From positions 1-63,030 of the forward strand of contig NCRB01000010.1 in the NCBI GenBank assembly GCA_002894665.1: a DNA stretch of 63,030 nucleotides. The letters are read 5' to 3'. Positions within the stretch are counted from its first letter, which is position 1. Each line of letters begins with the position of its first letter. Positions 8,704-16,703 of this stretch are shown one piece after another. A program made the translations under genes and the position numbers. The notes under the pieces are model-generated. The model was given only the letters and a program-made list of their open reading frames with translations, was not told where the DNA came from and did no database searches. The stretch comes from Salinivenus iranica. Its GTDB lineage: Bacteria > Bacteroidota > Rhodothermia > Rhodothermales > Salinibacteraceae.

Positions 8704-9143
8704 GGGGCAGGGGCCTCTGTAGAGTCGCTTGCTCCGACGTGCACCAGGGGCCGCAGGTCCGCCAGGGTCTTGGGGCCGATGCCGCGAATCCGCTGAAGCT
8801 CGTCCACGCGCTGGAAGGGGCGCTGCGCGGAGCGGTACTGCACAATCCGCTCGGCGTAGGTCGGTCCAATCCCCGGAAGCGCCTCAAGGGCGGAAGCCGG
8901 GGCGGCATTTACGTTCAACGGATCCTTGGGGCGGGGCGCAGCGCCTGCCGCAGGGGCCGACTGAGCAGCCGATGCCGAGTCCGTCTGGGCGACGAGGGAG
9001 TCGGGAGACACGGGGGGCACCTGCTGTTGCTTTACGTGCCGCACCGTGAGGCCGGTCAGAAACAGGACCGTCAGGGTGCCGACGGCGAGCGCCTCGTGGC
9101 GCGTGATGGACAGACGTTGCTGGAGCCGATAGAGCCAGATCAT
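8694..9143 (-). CDS. ComEA-like helix-hairpin-helix protein
   Basis: 149 aa. An N-terminal membrane anchor (EALAVGTLTVLFLTGLTV) is followed by an Ala/Pro-rich spacer and a C-terminal tandem HhH domain. That domain has LNVNAAPASALEALPGIGP and ELQRIRGIGPKTLADLRPL, the double HhH of ComEA/YbaV. Family members bind DNA non-specifically at the cell surface during uptake; here that is a family-level inference. ATG at 9143 is preferred since an upstream ATG would add 16 residues without the usual anchor. It faces recO across a short divergent region. Confidence 0.75.
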   Translation of the reverse strand: MIWLYRLQQRLSITRHEALAVGTLTVLFLTGLTVRHVKQQQVPPVSPDSLVAQTDSASAAQSAPAAGAAPRPKDPLNVNAAPASALEALPGIGPTYAERIVQYRSAQRPFQRVDELQRIRGIGPKTLADLRPLVHVGASDSTEAPAPQD

Positions 9144-9262
9144 GCCACGCGGCGGTCGTGTGGAGCATGCCCCGTTGTGTTCGGTAGACACACCGCTCCG
9201 GCGCGATCTAACGTCGGGGAAGGTGGGCAGACATCAGCCGACTCATTTTTCTCGGATCCCCG

Positions 9263-10048
9263 ATGGCTCAACGCGACATCATACAGACCGAGGCGGTGGT
9301 GCTCCGGAGCCTCGACTACGGCGAGACCAGCCAGATCGTGACCCTCTTTACCCGTGAGAAGGGGAAAATCGGCGTGATGGCGAAAGGCGCCCGCCGGGCC
9401 AAGACGCCGTTTGGGGCCACCCTGCAGCCGATGGCCTACTCGGAGGTGGTGTTCTACTTTAAGCCGACCCGCACCCTTCAGATTCTGAGTGAGAGCACCC
9501 ACGTCGAGAGCTTTCACCGCCTCCGCGAAAACCTGGCGCGAATCACCGTGGGGCTGCGCATTGTGGAGCTCGTGGACGCCCTGATGGAGGAAGAAGACCC
9601 TCAGCCTTCGGTATTTGCGCTCCTCGTGCGGCTGCTGCGCCGACTCAATGCCACCGAGCGTCGGGCCGCCAACCTGTGGCCCTACGCCCAGCTGCGCTTT
9701 GCTCGGCTCCTGGGCATTGCCCCCTCCATCGAGCGCGCAAACGTAGAGGCGGTGGGCGACGAGGGCCTCCTGTCGAAGGCGAATGGGGGCGTCTACCCGG
9801 CGGATGCGGCCCCCGCCGCTCCGCGCCGAGCCTCCCGACAGGCCCTGCGGGCCTACGCCGTCTTCGCCAAGGCCGACCTCGACACGGCCATGCGCATGGA
9901 ACTGACGCCAGAGGTCCGGCGGGAGGTGGAGGCCCTGGTGCGCGATTTCCTCCGCTACCACGTCGAGGAGGCGTACCCCGACCGAAGCGAGGCCGTCATT
10001 GCCCAGTTGACCCGCGAATCGCCCCCCCGGCCCGCCGGGTCGTCTTGA
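9263..10048 (+). CDS. recO: DNA repair protein RecO
   Basis: 261 aa. RecO anneals single strands and, with RecR, loads RecA on SSB-coated DNA. The N-terminal OB fold is clear (EAVVLRSLDYGETSQIVTLF, then KGKIGVMAKGARR). A helical C-terminal domain contains the conserved LRIVELVDALM and the FARLLGIAPS segment. No cysteines are present, so the zinc finger seen in some RecO proteins (Deinococcus) is absent. lexA follows 117 bp downstream on the same strand. Confidence 0.9.
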   Translation: MAQRDIIQTEAVVLRSLDYGETSQIVTLFTREKGKIGVMAKGARRAKTPFGATLQPMAYSEVVFYFKPTRTLQILSESTHVESFHRLRENLARITVGLRIVELVDALMEEEDPQPSVFALLVRLLRRLNATERRAANLWPYAQLRFARLLGIAPSIERANVEAVGDEGLLSKANGGVYPADAAPAAPRRASRQALRAYAVFAKADLDTAMRMELTPEVRREVEALVRDFLRYHVEEAYPDRSEAVIAQLTRESPPRPAGSS

Positions 10049-10165
10049 CCTTCCGCTCCCGGGTCGATACCCTTACTGTGCAGAGTATATGTCCCTCCCC
10101 CTGAACAGCCGACGGGACGGAGCCTGCGCCGCCGCGCTGCCTGTCACTGGTCGTTCCCCTCGCCC

Positions 10166-10816
10166 ATGGGCCGCAAAAAGCTCACCGCCAAGCAGCACGA
10201 GTTCCTCCAGTTTCTCATCGACCACACCCACGAGACGGGGGTGTGGCCGACGTACCGCGAGATCATCGATCACTTCGGGTACAGCTCGCCCAACAGCGTC
10301 ACTCAAAACCTGAAGGCGCTCCACCGAAAGGGCCACCTCACCCGCGACGACCAGGGGTACCACCTGGCCTCGCGCTACCAGGAGCAGGCCGAGCCGGGCA
10401 TCCCCATCGAAGGCATCATCTCGGCCGGCACGCTGCAGGAGGCGGTCGAGGCCGATTTGGGCACCATTACGCTCGACATGCTCTTTCCCAATCTCGACCG
10501 CATCTTCGCGATCCGCGTGGCGGGCCAGTCGATGAGGGGGGCGGACATCCACGACGGGGACTACGTGCTGCTCATCGACGACGACATTCCGGAGGGCGGC
10601 ATCGGGGCGGTGCTCTACGACGGGGAAACCTCGCTCAAGCGCGTGTACCACGAGGCGGAGGGCCTTCGGCTGGAGCCCTGCAACCCAGAGTACGACGACA
10701 TCCACATCGAGCCGGATGTGTTCGAGGAGGTCACCATCCTGGGGCGGTACGTGGGGCACATGAACAACGAGGGCATTCACAAGCGCACCAGCCACGGCGA
10801 ACTTCCGAAGAACTGA
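10166..10816 (+). CDS. lexA: LexA repressor
   Basis: 216 aa SOS repressor. The N-terminal winged helix (LTAKQHEFLQFLIDH, then PTYREIIDHFGYSSPNSV) binds operator DNA. The C-terminal S24 peptidase domain has the self-cleavage site Ala87-Gly88 in GIISAG, the nucleophile Ser122 in AGQSM and the general base Lys158 in TSLKRV, all in place. RecA-ssDNA filaments trigger cleavage. The start is ATG at 10166. I could not identify a palindromic LexA box in the 117 bp upstream, so autoregulation is assumed rather than seen. Confidence 0.95.
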   Translation: MGRKKLTAKQHEFLQFLIDHTHETGVWPTYREIIDHFGYSSPNSVTQNLKALHRKGHLTRDDQGYHLASRYQEQAEPGIPIEGIISAGTLQEAVEADLGTITLDMLFPNLDRIFAIRVAGQSMRGADIHDGDYVLLIDDDIPEGGIGAVLYDGETSLKRVYHEAEGLRLEPCNPEYDDIHIEPDVFEEVTILGRYVGHMNNEGIHKRTSHGELPKN

Positions 10817-10890
10817 GCCGTGGCGCACAAGCAGTGCGGGGCCTGTTCGCCCCGCCGCACCGTGTCTCCCACCGACTGTTCTCTTCGTCC

Positions 10891-11520
10891 ATGGACGACA
10901 ACATTCCAAGCTGGAAGCAGAACCTGAACCGCGAGGGCGGCTACTGGAACGACGGCCGCTGGTACGACATCCACCTGGAGCGTCGCATGCCCCAGGCCAT
11001 CCCGATGCTGGAGGAACTGGCCATGGCGCTGCCGCCCCTCCCGCCCGGGACTGTGGTGGGCGACCTGGCCTGTGGGACCGGCAACGCCTCCGCCACCATC
11101 CTCGACGCCTACCCGCAGGTGCAGGTCGTGCTGCTCGATGAGGATCAGGACCAGCTCTCCATCGCGCACGAGAAGATCGGCCAGTTTACCCGCGACGTGG
11201 AGCCGCTTCGCGTGACGGTGCCCACCGACGGGGAGCCCCTGCCGGGCGGGCCCTACGACGTGGTGGTGGCCTCCCTGGCCTTGCACGCCATCGTGGGGCA
11301 CGACGTGGATCCCGCTGCGGCCGAGTCGCACTACGAGCTGCTTTTCCGCAGCATCCACGAGCCGCTCCGCCCCGGCGGTCACTGCTTCGTGGGCGACCAT
11401 GTAGGCACGCTCGACCTCTACTCCCAGCTCAAGGCCATGGAGCGGGCCGGCTTCACGGACGTGGACTGTGCCTGGCGCCAGGACGACTTCTTCGTGGCCG
11501 GCGGACGGAAGAGTGCCTAA
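10891..11520 (+). CDS. Class I SAM-dependent methyltransferase
   Basis: 209 aa. The SAM-binding motif I is VGDLACGTGNAS, followed by the acidic ribose contact (VVLLDEDQDQ), motif IV (YDVVVASLALHAIVG) and the PLRPGGHCFVGDH strand typical of ubiE/Methyltransf_25-like enzymes. ATG at 10891 follows a 74 bp gap after lexA, in the same direction. The substrate is not evident. The aromatic and acidic N-terminus (GGYWNDGRWYDIHLE) may be substrate-specific. Confidence 0.75.
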   Translation: MDDNIPSWKQNLNREGGYWNDGRWYDIHLERRMPQAIPMLEELAMALPPLPPGTVVGDLACGTGNASATILDAYPQVQVVLLDEDQDQLSIAHEKIGQFTRDVEPLRVTVPTDGEPLPGGPYDVVVASLALHAIVGHDVDPAAAESHYELLFRSIHEPLRPGGHCFVGDHVGTLDLYSQLKAMERAGFTDVDCAWRQDDFFVAGGRKSA

Positions 11521-11550
11521 GAGGTCCCGTCGGCGGCAGTCCGTAAGGGG

Positions 11551-11775
11551 CTACGAGCGCGGGTGCCGCAGGAGCGACGGCAGCCCGCAGGTGTCAAGGA
11601 TCAGCAGGCGGTCGGGCTCCGGACCGGCGCGGAAGATGACGCAGTCCTGCACGTCGGTTTCGAGGGCGTCGAGAAGAGCGGAGAGCGAGAGGCCCAGGCC
11701 CCGGGCAAACTGCCGGAGCGTACCGATGGCCTCGCCCTCTTCGGTAATGGTCACGAGGGACCGTAGACGAGACAT
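11551..11775 (-). CDS. Small hypothetical protein
   Basis: 74 aa from ATG 11775. Predicted to be soluble and mixed alpha/beta, with a helical segment (AIGTLRQFARGLGLSLSALL), a strand DCVIFRAG and a C-terminal LLILDTCGLPSLL. Third-position GC bias fits real coding sequence. I do not recognise a family. It converges with the methyltransferase gene, 30 bp away. Confidence 0.4.
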   Translation of the reverse strand: MSRLRSLVTITEEGEAIGTLRQFARGLGLSLSALLDALETDVQDCVIFRAGPEPDRLLILDTCGLPSLLRHPRS

Positions 11776-11901
11776 GGGAGGTCGGGTGGAAGGTGAGGGA
11801 ATCATGAACTTGTGGGTCCAAGGAACGTCAACTCGGACCGGTATGCATGAGGAATTGGGGAAGAAAGCGTAACATTGTCGATTGCGGCATGCGGTTCTCC
11901 A

Positions 11902-13353
11902 CTACGCCCGCTCCCGCTGAATCCGCTGGTACGTTTCGTTGAGGTCCACGATGGGGGACGGGTAGTCGTCGCCGAGGACGCAGCCGTAGAGCTTTTGCTG
12001 TTCGGGGGACATGCGGTGCGGCTCGTGCACGAACTCGTCCGGCACGCCCTCCAGTTCGGGCAGCCAGGTGCGCACGTAGTCGCCGTTTTCGTCGTACCGC
12101 TTGGCCTGCTTCACGATATTGAAGTAGCGGGAGCGGGGGTCGTTGCCGACGCGGGAGTTGTAGGCCCAGTTGCCCCAGTTCGAAGCCACGTCGTAGTCGA
12201 CGAGGCGGCTTTCGAAGTAGGCCGCGCCCAGGCGCCAGTCCAGCTTGAGGCTCTGGGAGAGCATGCTGGCGACATTCTGCCGGCCGCGGTTGGACATGTA
12301 GCCGGTCTGGTTGAGTTCCCGCATGTTGGCGTCGACGAACGGGATGCCGGTGGTGCCGGTGGCCCATCGGTCGAAGGCCGCGTCGTCGTAGCGCCAGTCG
12401 ATGTCGTTCCCGAGGAGGCCGCCGGGGCGGAAGAGACGGGCGCCGCCCTTCCACGCGACGAACGTGAAGAAGTCGCGCCAGATGAGCTCAAACGTCATCC
12501 AGTAGGTCGACTTGTTGCTTACCCGCTCGTCCTCGTAGCGCTGCACCTCCTCGTAGATTTGGCGGGGCGAGATGCAGCCGTGGGCGAGCCAGGGGCTGAA
12601 CTTGGACGAGTAGTTGGCCCCGAGAAGGCCGTTTCGGGTGGCCTTGTACGTGCGGAGCCGGTCCTCGCGCCAGATGTATTCGTCGATCCGATCGAGTCCC
12701 CGAGTTTCGCCGCCCTCGAAAGGAAGAACGGCCCGCTCGTCGACCGACCCGTCGGCCTCGAAGCCCAGGTCGTCGAGGGTGGGGAGTGCGCCCGGCTCCA
12801 TGTTGTCTGGGAGAGCGGGCAGCGACTCGGGCGGGGAGATGGTCTCACGGATGCGGCTCTGCTTTTCCACGCCCTTCCGGAAGTTCGTGTAGACATTCGG
12901 AATGTCGTCGGGGCCGTCGAAGGGAAGGTCCTGGATGTGATAGAGCGTTTTTCCCCAGAAGAAGCCCGGGGTCGCCTCCGTGTCGTCCAGCGCCTGCTTC
13001 ACGGCCTCTTCCGTCTCGCGCTCCTCCGTCCCAATTTCCTGGTACATCAGGACCTCATCGGCCGCTACCTGGCGGGCCACCTCGGGCAGGATCTCCTCGG
13101 GGCGGCCGCGGCGCACCACCAGGTCCGCCCCGAGATCGCGGTACGACTGTCGCAGATCCGCAACGCTCTCGCGCAGGAATCGGGCCCGGACCGCGCTCAT
13201 CTTCGGAAGGTCGAACATCGTGGTGCCGAAGTGGCGCGGATCGAAGCAGTAGACGGGCACCACGCGGTCGTGGCGCTCGGCGGCGCTGCGGAGCGGCTCG
13301 TGGTCGCGGGTGCGAAGGTCGTGTCGGATCCAGACGAGGGCGGTGGATGGCAT
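11902..13353 (-). CDS. Cryptochrome DASH / photolyase family protein
   Basis: 483 aa flavoprotein. The N-terminal photolyase Rossmann domain (LVWIRHDLRTRDHEPL, VPVYCFDPRHF) is followed by the helical FAD-binding domain, with YSSKFSPWLAHGCISPRQIY and the DASH-type signature WGNWAYNSRVGNDPR. DASH proteins repair cyclobutane pyrimidine dimers mainly in single-stranded DNA, using FAD and an antenna pterin. ATG at 13353 begins right at the first strand of the domain. A DUF2256 gene lies 86 bp upstream on the same strand. Photorepair suits an organism of sunlit brine. Confidence 0.88.
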   Translation of the reverse strand: MPSTALVWIRHDLRTRDHEPLRSAAERHDRVVPVYCFDPRHFGTTMFDLPKMSAVRARFLRESVADLRQSYRDLGADLVVRRGRPEEILPEVARQVAADEVLMYQEIGTEERETEEAVKQALDDTEATPGFFWGKTLYHIQDLPFDGPDDIPNVYTNFRKGVEKQSRIRETISPPESLPALPDNMEPGALPTLDDLGFEADGSVDERAVLPFEGGETRGLDRIDEYIWREDRLRTYKATRNGLLGANYSSKFSPWLAHGCISPRQIYEEVQRYEDERVSNKSTYWMTFELIWRDFFTFVAWKGGARLFRPGGLLGNDIDWRYDDAAFDRWATGTTGIPFVDANMRELNQTGYMSNRGRQNVASMLSQSLKLDWRLGAAYFESRLVDYDVASNWGNWAYNSRVGNDPRSRYFNIVKQAKRYDENGDYVRTWLPELEGVPDEFVHEPHRMSPEQQKLYGCVLGDDYPSPIVDLNETYQRIQRERA

Positions 13354-13439
13354 GGCGGTGGGCGGATCAGCGGGGGAGGGAAAGCATGAGTGCCGGCTGT
13401 GAGGCAACAGGGGCCCGAACGATTCCGGCGCCCCGGCGG

Positions 13440-13604
13440 TCACGACTCCTCTTTGGCCCAGGGCACGGAGTCGCGGTCCTTGTTGCGACGGCAGCGTTCA
13501 CTGCAGTATTTTACGTTCTCCCAGTCGTCGGCCCATTTTTTCCGCCATTCGAATTCGCGGTGACAGACCGGACAGGTCTTTGTCGGCAGGTTTTGGTGAC
13601 TCAT
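13440..13604 (-). CDS. DUF2256 zinc-ribbon-like protein
   Basis: 54 aa from ATG 13604. Four cysteines in two knuckles ([14 protein letters not shown] and YCSERCRRN) suggest a zinc-binding mini-protein. The spacing and the [15 protein letters not shown] block match DUF2256, a family whose function is not known. It precedes the cryptochrome gene in the same direction, a pairing I recall from other bacteria, so a role in photolyase function or light response is a reasonable but unproven guess. Confidence 0.8.
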   Translation of the reverse strand: MSHQNLPTKTCPVCHREFEWRKKWADDWENVKYCSERCRRNKDRDSVPWAKEES

Positions 13605-13839
13605 ACCGGGGCGGCGTTGCGGAAATTGATCCACGAAAACTGTACTGTGGCCTCGGGGCCGTCGTGCCCGTCCAGTGGAGCTTCTTACACACTTGTCACG
13701 AGCACGACTGCTTCGTCCAGTTCTCACGGGATGGCGGCCCGATTGAGCCACGGGCGCCGGAACAGCGTACAAAACGGCGCCGTAGCAGCGGATGACATAC
13801 CGATCAATCGGCAGTGTCTGGCGCTGCCGCGTGCCACTC

Positions 13840-13912
13840 GGGGCTATAGCTCAGTTGGTAGAGCGCTGGAATCGCACTCCAGAGGTCCGGGGTTCGAATC
13901 CCCGTAGCTCCA
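13840..13912 (+). tRNA. tRNA-Ala (anticodon CGC)
   Basis: 73 nt cloverleaf. Acceptor GGGGCTA pairs with TAGCTCC (one G-T), the D arm is AGCTCAGTTGGTAGAGC, the anticodon stem CTGGA/TCCAG encloses loop ATCGCAC (anticodon CGC, reading GCG), and the T arm is CCGGGGTTCGAATCCCCG. The 3' CCA is not encoded (discriminator A is followed by CGG). Confidence 0.95.
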
Positions 13913-13921
13913 CGGCCCCGA

Positions 13922-13966
13922 CCCCACTTGGACGCCGCTATCGGCGGTCCGGGTGGGGTTTTCGTT
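13922..13966 (+). terminator. Rho-independent terminator after tRNA-Ala
   Basis: ACCCCAC...GGACGCCG / CGGCGGTCC...GTGGGG stem-loop followed by TTTTCGTTT, about 10 nt after the tRNA. Confidence 0.85.
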
Positions 13967-14171
13967 TGAGGCTTGGCCCTGCTCAAGAAGACCCTCCCAG
14001 CGGCCTGTGATTTTGTCGTGCCCGAACCGAAAGGGACGCGCACGGGGAGAACACGTGTTTGCACACTGCGTTATGACCCATTGTAATCATCTCTCATCTC
14101 CCTCTGCCGCAGGCACGAGGACGTTGAGAGAACATCGAACATCAGAAGATCATCAACCCACAACCGGAATC

Positions 14172-14381
14172 ATGGTGCAAGGAACCGTTAAGTGGTTCAG
14201 TCCCGCGAAGGGATATGGATTCGCCGAACCCGACGAAGGAGAAGACGACGTTTTTCTCCACCACAGTGAGGTCCCCGACGAGGACCTGGAAGAAGGCGAT
14301 CGAGTTGAATTTGAAATCGAAGAAACCGACAAGGGCCTGAGCGCGATCGGCGTTGAGCGCGTGACCGAGCGTCAGTGGTAA
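14172..14381 (+). CDS. Cold-shock domain protein (CspA family)
   Basis: 69 aa single OB-fold cold-shock protein that binds single-stranded RNA/DNA and melts RNA structure. RNP1 (KGYGFAEP) and RNP2 (DVFLHHS) are present, with the usual opening GTVKWFSPAKGYGF. It is unusually acidic for the family (EPDEGEDD, DEDLEEGD), as expected for a salt-in halophile. About 200 nt separate it from the tRNA terminator, leaving room for a long 5' untranslated region of the kind that controls csp mRNAs. A strong terminator follows the stop. Confidence 0.92.
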   Translation: MVQGTVKWFSPAKGYGFAEPDEGEDDVFLHHSEVPDEDLEEGDRVEFEIEETDKGLSAIGVERVTERQW

Positions 14382-14390
14382 TCCACGGCG

Positions 14391-14426
14391 TGGCCGCTCC
14401 GTGACCGAGACGGAGCGTGGCCTTTT
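14391..14426 (+). terminator. Rho-independent terminator of the cold-shock gene
   Basis: GGCCGCTCCGT / (A)CGGAGCGTGGCC stem with an 8-nt loop, followed by TTTT at 14423-14426. Confidence 0.85.
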
Positions 14427-14437
14427 GACATACGGAA

Positions 14438-14565
14438 GGCGTCTTCTTCCAAAGAGCCGGGCTCGCCGTACAGTGCCTGTCGGGGGCGCTGTCCCACACG
14501 GCCGCTTCGGCGGCGTGGGTGCTTCGAGGCTTGAAGCGGAGGGCCCGGCTCGAAGACGCCCTTTT
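14438..14565 (+). ncRNA. Candidate structured RNA, rod-shaped, unknown class
   Basis: Between two terminators there is a self-contained foldable unit. The closing stem GGCGTCTTC (14438-14446) pairs with GAAGACGCC (14552-14560). A second stem, GAGCCGGGC (14454-14462) with GCCCGGCTC (14543-14551), stacks directly on it. The apex is CCCAC-(ACG)-GCCGC-TTCG-GCGGC-GTGGG (about 14493-14519). Between the second stem and the apex is an asymmetric, partly unpaired region. CTTTT follows the closing stem, so the plus strand is the likely transcript. The rod with a central bubble recalls 6S RNA, but I could not match 6S consensus bases. SRP RNA was excluded. No protein reading fits. Confidence 0.5.
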
Positions 14566-14590
14566 GACTGCAGGACCCAATCGGGTTTTG

Positions 14591-14619
14591 GCCAGGCGGC
14601 CCCACCGTCTGGCATTTTG
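14591..14619 (+). terminator. Rho-independent terminator
   Basis: Nine-bp stem GCCAGGCGG (14591-14599) / CCGTCTGGC (14605-14613) with loop CCCCA, followed by ATTTTGT. It could end a longer form of the candidate RNA upstream. Confidence 0.75.
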
Positions 14620-14677
14620 TGTTTAGGGGGGAGGCGGACGAAGTCCTTCATGCGCTGTCACTCTCATTTTCTTCTGG

Positions 14678-15289
14678 ATGGATATGGACATTCTTGTTGT
14701 TGGCGGGACGGGGACCATTGGGCGCGCAGTGGTGGAGGCCCTGGACGCCACCCACCACGTGATTGCGGCCGGGCACACCTCGGGCGACGTGCAGGTGGAC
14801 CTGGCCCGTCCGGACTCGATCGAGCAGCTCTACGCCGAGGTGGGCCCGGTCGATGCGGTCGTGTCCTGCGCCGGGGTCGCGGCCTTCGGGGCGCTCGATG
14901 AGCTCGGGGACGACGACTTCGACGAGAGTCTGTCCAACAAGCTGATGGGGCAGGTCAATCTCGTGCGGAAAGGGCTCGACGTGGTGCGCGACGATGGTGT
15001 GATGACCCTCACGAGCGGCATCCTCAGCCAGGAGCCGATGGAAGGAAGCGCGGCGATTAGCCTGGTGAACGCGGGCCTGGAAGGGTTCGTCCGGGCGGCG
15101 GCCCTGGAGATGCCGCGCGGCCTGTGCGTAAATGCAGTCAGTCCGCCCTGGGTGAGCGAGACATTGGAGGCGATGGGCGAGGATCCGTCCGGGGGGCTCC
15201 CGGCGGCCGAGGTCGCAACGGCGTACGTACAGAGTGTAGAAGAGGCGCAGAACGGACTGATCCTCGACGCCCGGGAGGTGGCGTCGTAG
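14678..15289 (+). CDS. Short-chain dehydrogenase-like protein lacking the Tyr-x3-Lys site
   Basis: 203 aa classical-length SDR. The nucleotide-binding motif VVGGTGTIGRAVVEAL is at the N-terminus and the conserved DAVVSCAGVAAFG follows. Where the catalytic Tyr-x3-Lys is expected, after TLTSGILSQ, the protein reads GSAAISLVNAGLEGF, with neither Tyr nor Lys. This matches a small atypical SDR group (Lin1944-like as I recall), whose activity is uncertain. The start ATGGATATG offers two in-frame ATGs; the first is used. It is followed by a CBS-domain gene 91 bp downstream. Confidence 0.75.
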   Translation: MDMDILVVGGTGTIGRAVVEALDATHHVIAAGHTSGDVQVDLARPDSIEQLYAEVGPVDAVVSCAGVAAFGALDELGDDDFDESLSNKLMGQVNLVRKGLDVVRDDGVMTLTSGILSQEPMEGSAAISLVNAGLEGFVRAAALEMPRGLCVNAVSPPWVSETLEAMGEDPSGGLPAAEVATAYVQSVEEAQNGLILDAREVAS

Positions 15290-15380
15290 CATGTGGTATC
15301 TTTTAGGAGGTGCGCTCAGCCTCCGGCTGGTCGCGCGGAAACACCGTGACCCCACATACCGCCCCGGAAGGGGAGCCCCA

Positions 15381-15824
15381 ATGGGCACCCAAGTGCGCCA
15401 TCTTCTTCGTCGGAAAGGCACGACGGTCGTCACGACCTCGCCCAATACCACCGTGTACGAGGCCATTGGGACGATGGTCGACTTCGGGGTGGGATCGATT
15501 CTCGTGATGCGGGACGGATCGCCACTGGGCATCTTTACGGAGCGGGATTACCTGCGCCGCATTGCGTTGCAGGGGCGCACTTCGAAGACGACGCGCGTAG
15601 ACGAGGTGATGACGAAAGATCTTCTGACGGTGACCCCTGACACGTCCCTCAACACGTGTCTATCGCTCATGTCTGAGGCCCGGTGCCGTCACCTCCCCGT
15701 GATGATTGAGGGCCGCCTGGCCGGAATCGTATCGATGGGCGACTGTGTGAAGGCCCTGCTGCGAGAGGCCGAGGCAACCGTCGACTCCCTGACGAATTAC
15801 GTGACGGGGCGCTCCCCCGTGTAG
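15381..15824 (+). CDS. CBS-domain pair protein
   Basis: 147 aa consisting only of two CBS motifs, which form a Bateman module binding adenosyl ligands. CBS1 covers about residues 10-70 (TVYEAIGTMVDFGVGSILVM, GIFTERDYLRRIA) and CBS2 about 75-135 (VMTKDLLTVTPDTSL, HLPVMIEGRLAGIVSMGD). ATG at 15381 has a purine-rich GGAAGGGGAG ten bases upstream, better than most starts here. The partner is unknown; stand-alone CBS pairs often regulate enzymes or sense energy charge. Confidence 0.85.
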   Translation: MGTQVRHLLRRKGTTVVTTSPNTTVYEAIGTMVDFGVGSILVMRDGSPLGIFTERDYLRRIALQGRTSKTTRVDEVMTKDLLTVTPDTSLNTCLSLMSEARCRHLPVMIEGRLAGIVSMGDCVKALLREAEATVDSLTNYVTGRSPV

Positions 15825-15912
15825 CTCACTGGTGCTCGGCGGTCCGAAAAATAAGGAGGATCGGCGAACATATCCGTGCCAGCATTCGGTTTTGTTCGAC
15901 ACGAAGGGGGGC

Positions 15913-16598
15913 ATGCACCGTTCGCTGGTCTACGTTGACGGGCTGGTCGCCGGGTACCTGGTGCTGTCGGGGCTGATTCTGGTTCCGGAAGTGGAGAGGG
16001 GCGGCGTGTACGCTTGGGCGCTCTCGGCCCATCTCGTGGTTGCTGTTGGCATCGCGGGGCTGTGGTGGGAGCTGTTTCATCTGCTGTACGTGTCGTACTA
16101 TCTCCTGCTCATCGGCAGTACCCTGGGCGTGTGGGGGGCCGCACCGGACCGGCTTCCCCGGTTCGCGTTCGTTGTGACGGGCATGTTTGTGAGCTTCCTG
16201 GCGGTCTTCATCGCGTTCCCGGTCGCGGGGCCTCTTCCCCAGCCGGACGTGTCGCAGATGACCTCCGGCTGGTTTCCGCAACTGGTGGCCTGGATCTACG
16301 TGCCGTTTCGGATGGACGGCATCGCGACGGGTGCCTTCCCGAGCTCGCACGTCGGCATGAGTGTAGGCATTGCGTGTCTGCTGGCGCCCCGGCGGTGGAC
16401 GTGGCGGGCCCTCCTGTGGGGGCTCGTGGGGGCATTGCTGTGTCGACCCCCTACGGCCGCTTTCACTACGCCATCGACGCGGGGGCGGGGCTGATGGCGG
16501 GCGCGCTCCTCTATCTTTTTTGGACAACTGTGTATACGCGTCTTCAGAACCGGCGGGCGACGGTGGCGCGTCCAGCAGGGAGCCCAGGCCAGCGGTGA
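15913..16598 (+). pseudogene. PAP2-superfamily membrane phosphatase, frameshifted
   Basis: Starts at ATG 15913 behind AAGGGGGG. The first part (about 176 codons) has several transmembrane helices and the PAP2 motif FPSSHVGMSVGIACLL. Near 16438-16443 the frame changes by -1. The other frame then supplies the rest of the family signature, STPYGRFHYAIDAGAGLMAG, plus the last helix LLYLFW, ending at 16598. The two halves together make a normal PAP2 enzyme (lipid phosphate phosphatase or inositolphosphotransferase-like). Read literally, the upstream frame ends at 16494 without the catalytic His of motif 3. No slippery heptamer is seen, so this is a one-base deletion or a sequencing error. Confidence 0.8.
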
Positions 16599-16703
16599 GG
16601 GGAAAACCCCCGGGGGATGGACGAAAAGGACACGGTCTCCTATACTGGGGGGACCAGACGACCCTCGGTTCTCGCTTGCTGGTTCCCAATACGCGTGTTC
16701 ACC

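Noticed and set aside
10049..10165. LexA operator upstream of lexA
   Set aside because: No convincing palindrome; ACTGTGCAGAGTATATGT is suggestive only.
14438..14565. Signal recognition particle RNA
   Set aside because: The conserved SRP apical loop bases (GGAAG/AGCAGC type) are absent.
16430..16450. Programmed ribosomal frameshift in the PAP2 gene
   Set aside because: No slippery heptamer or downstream stimulatory structure is visible; a simple indel explains it.
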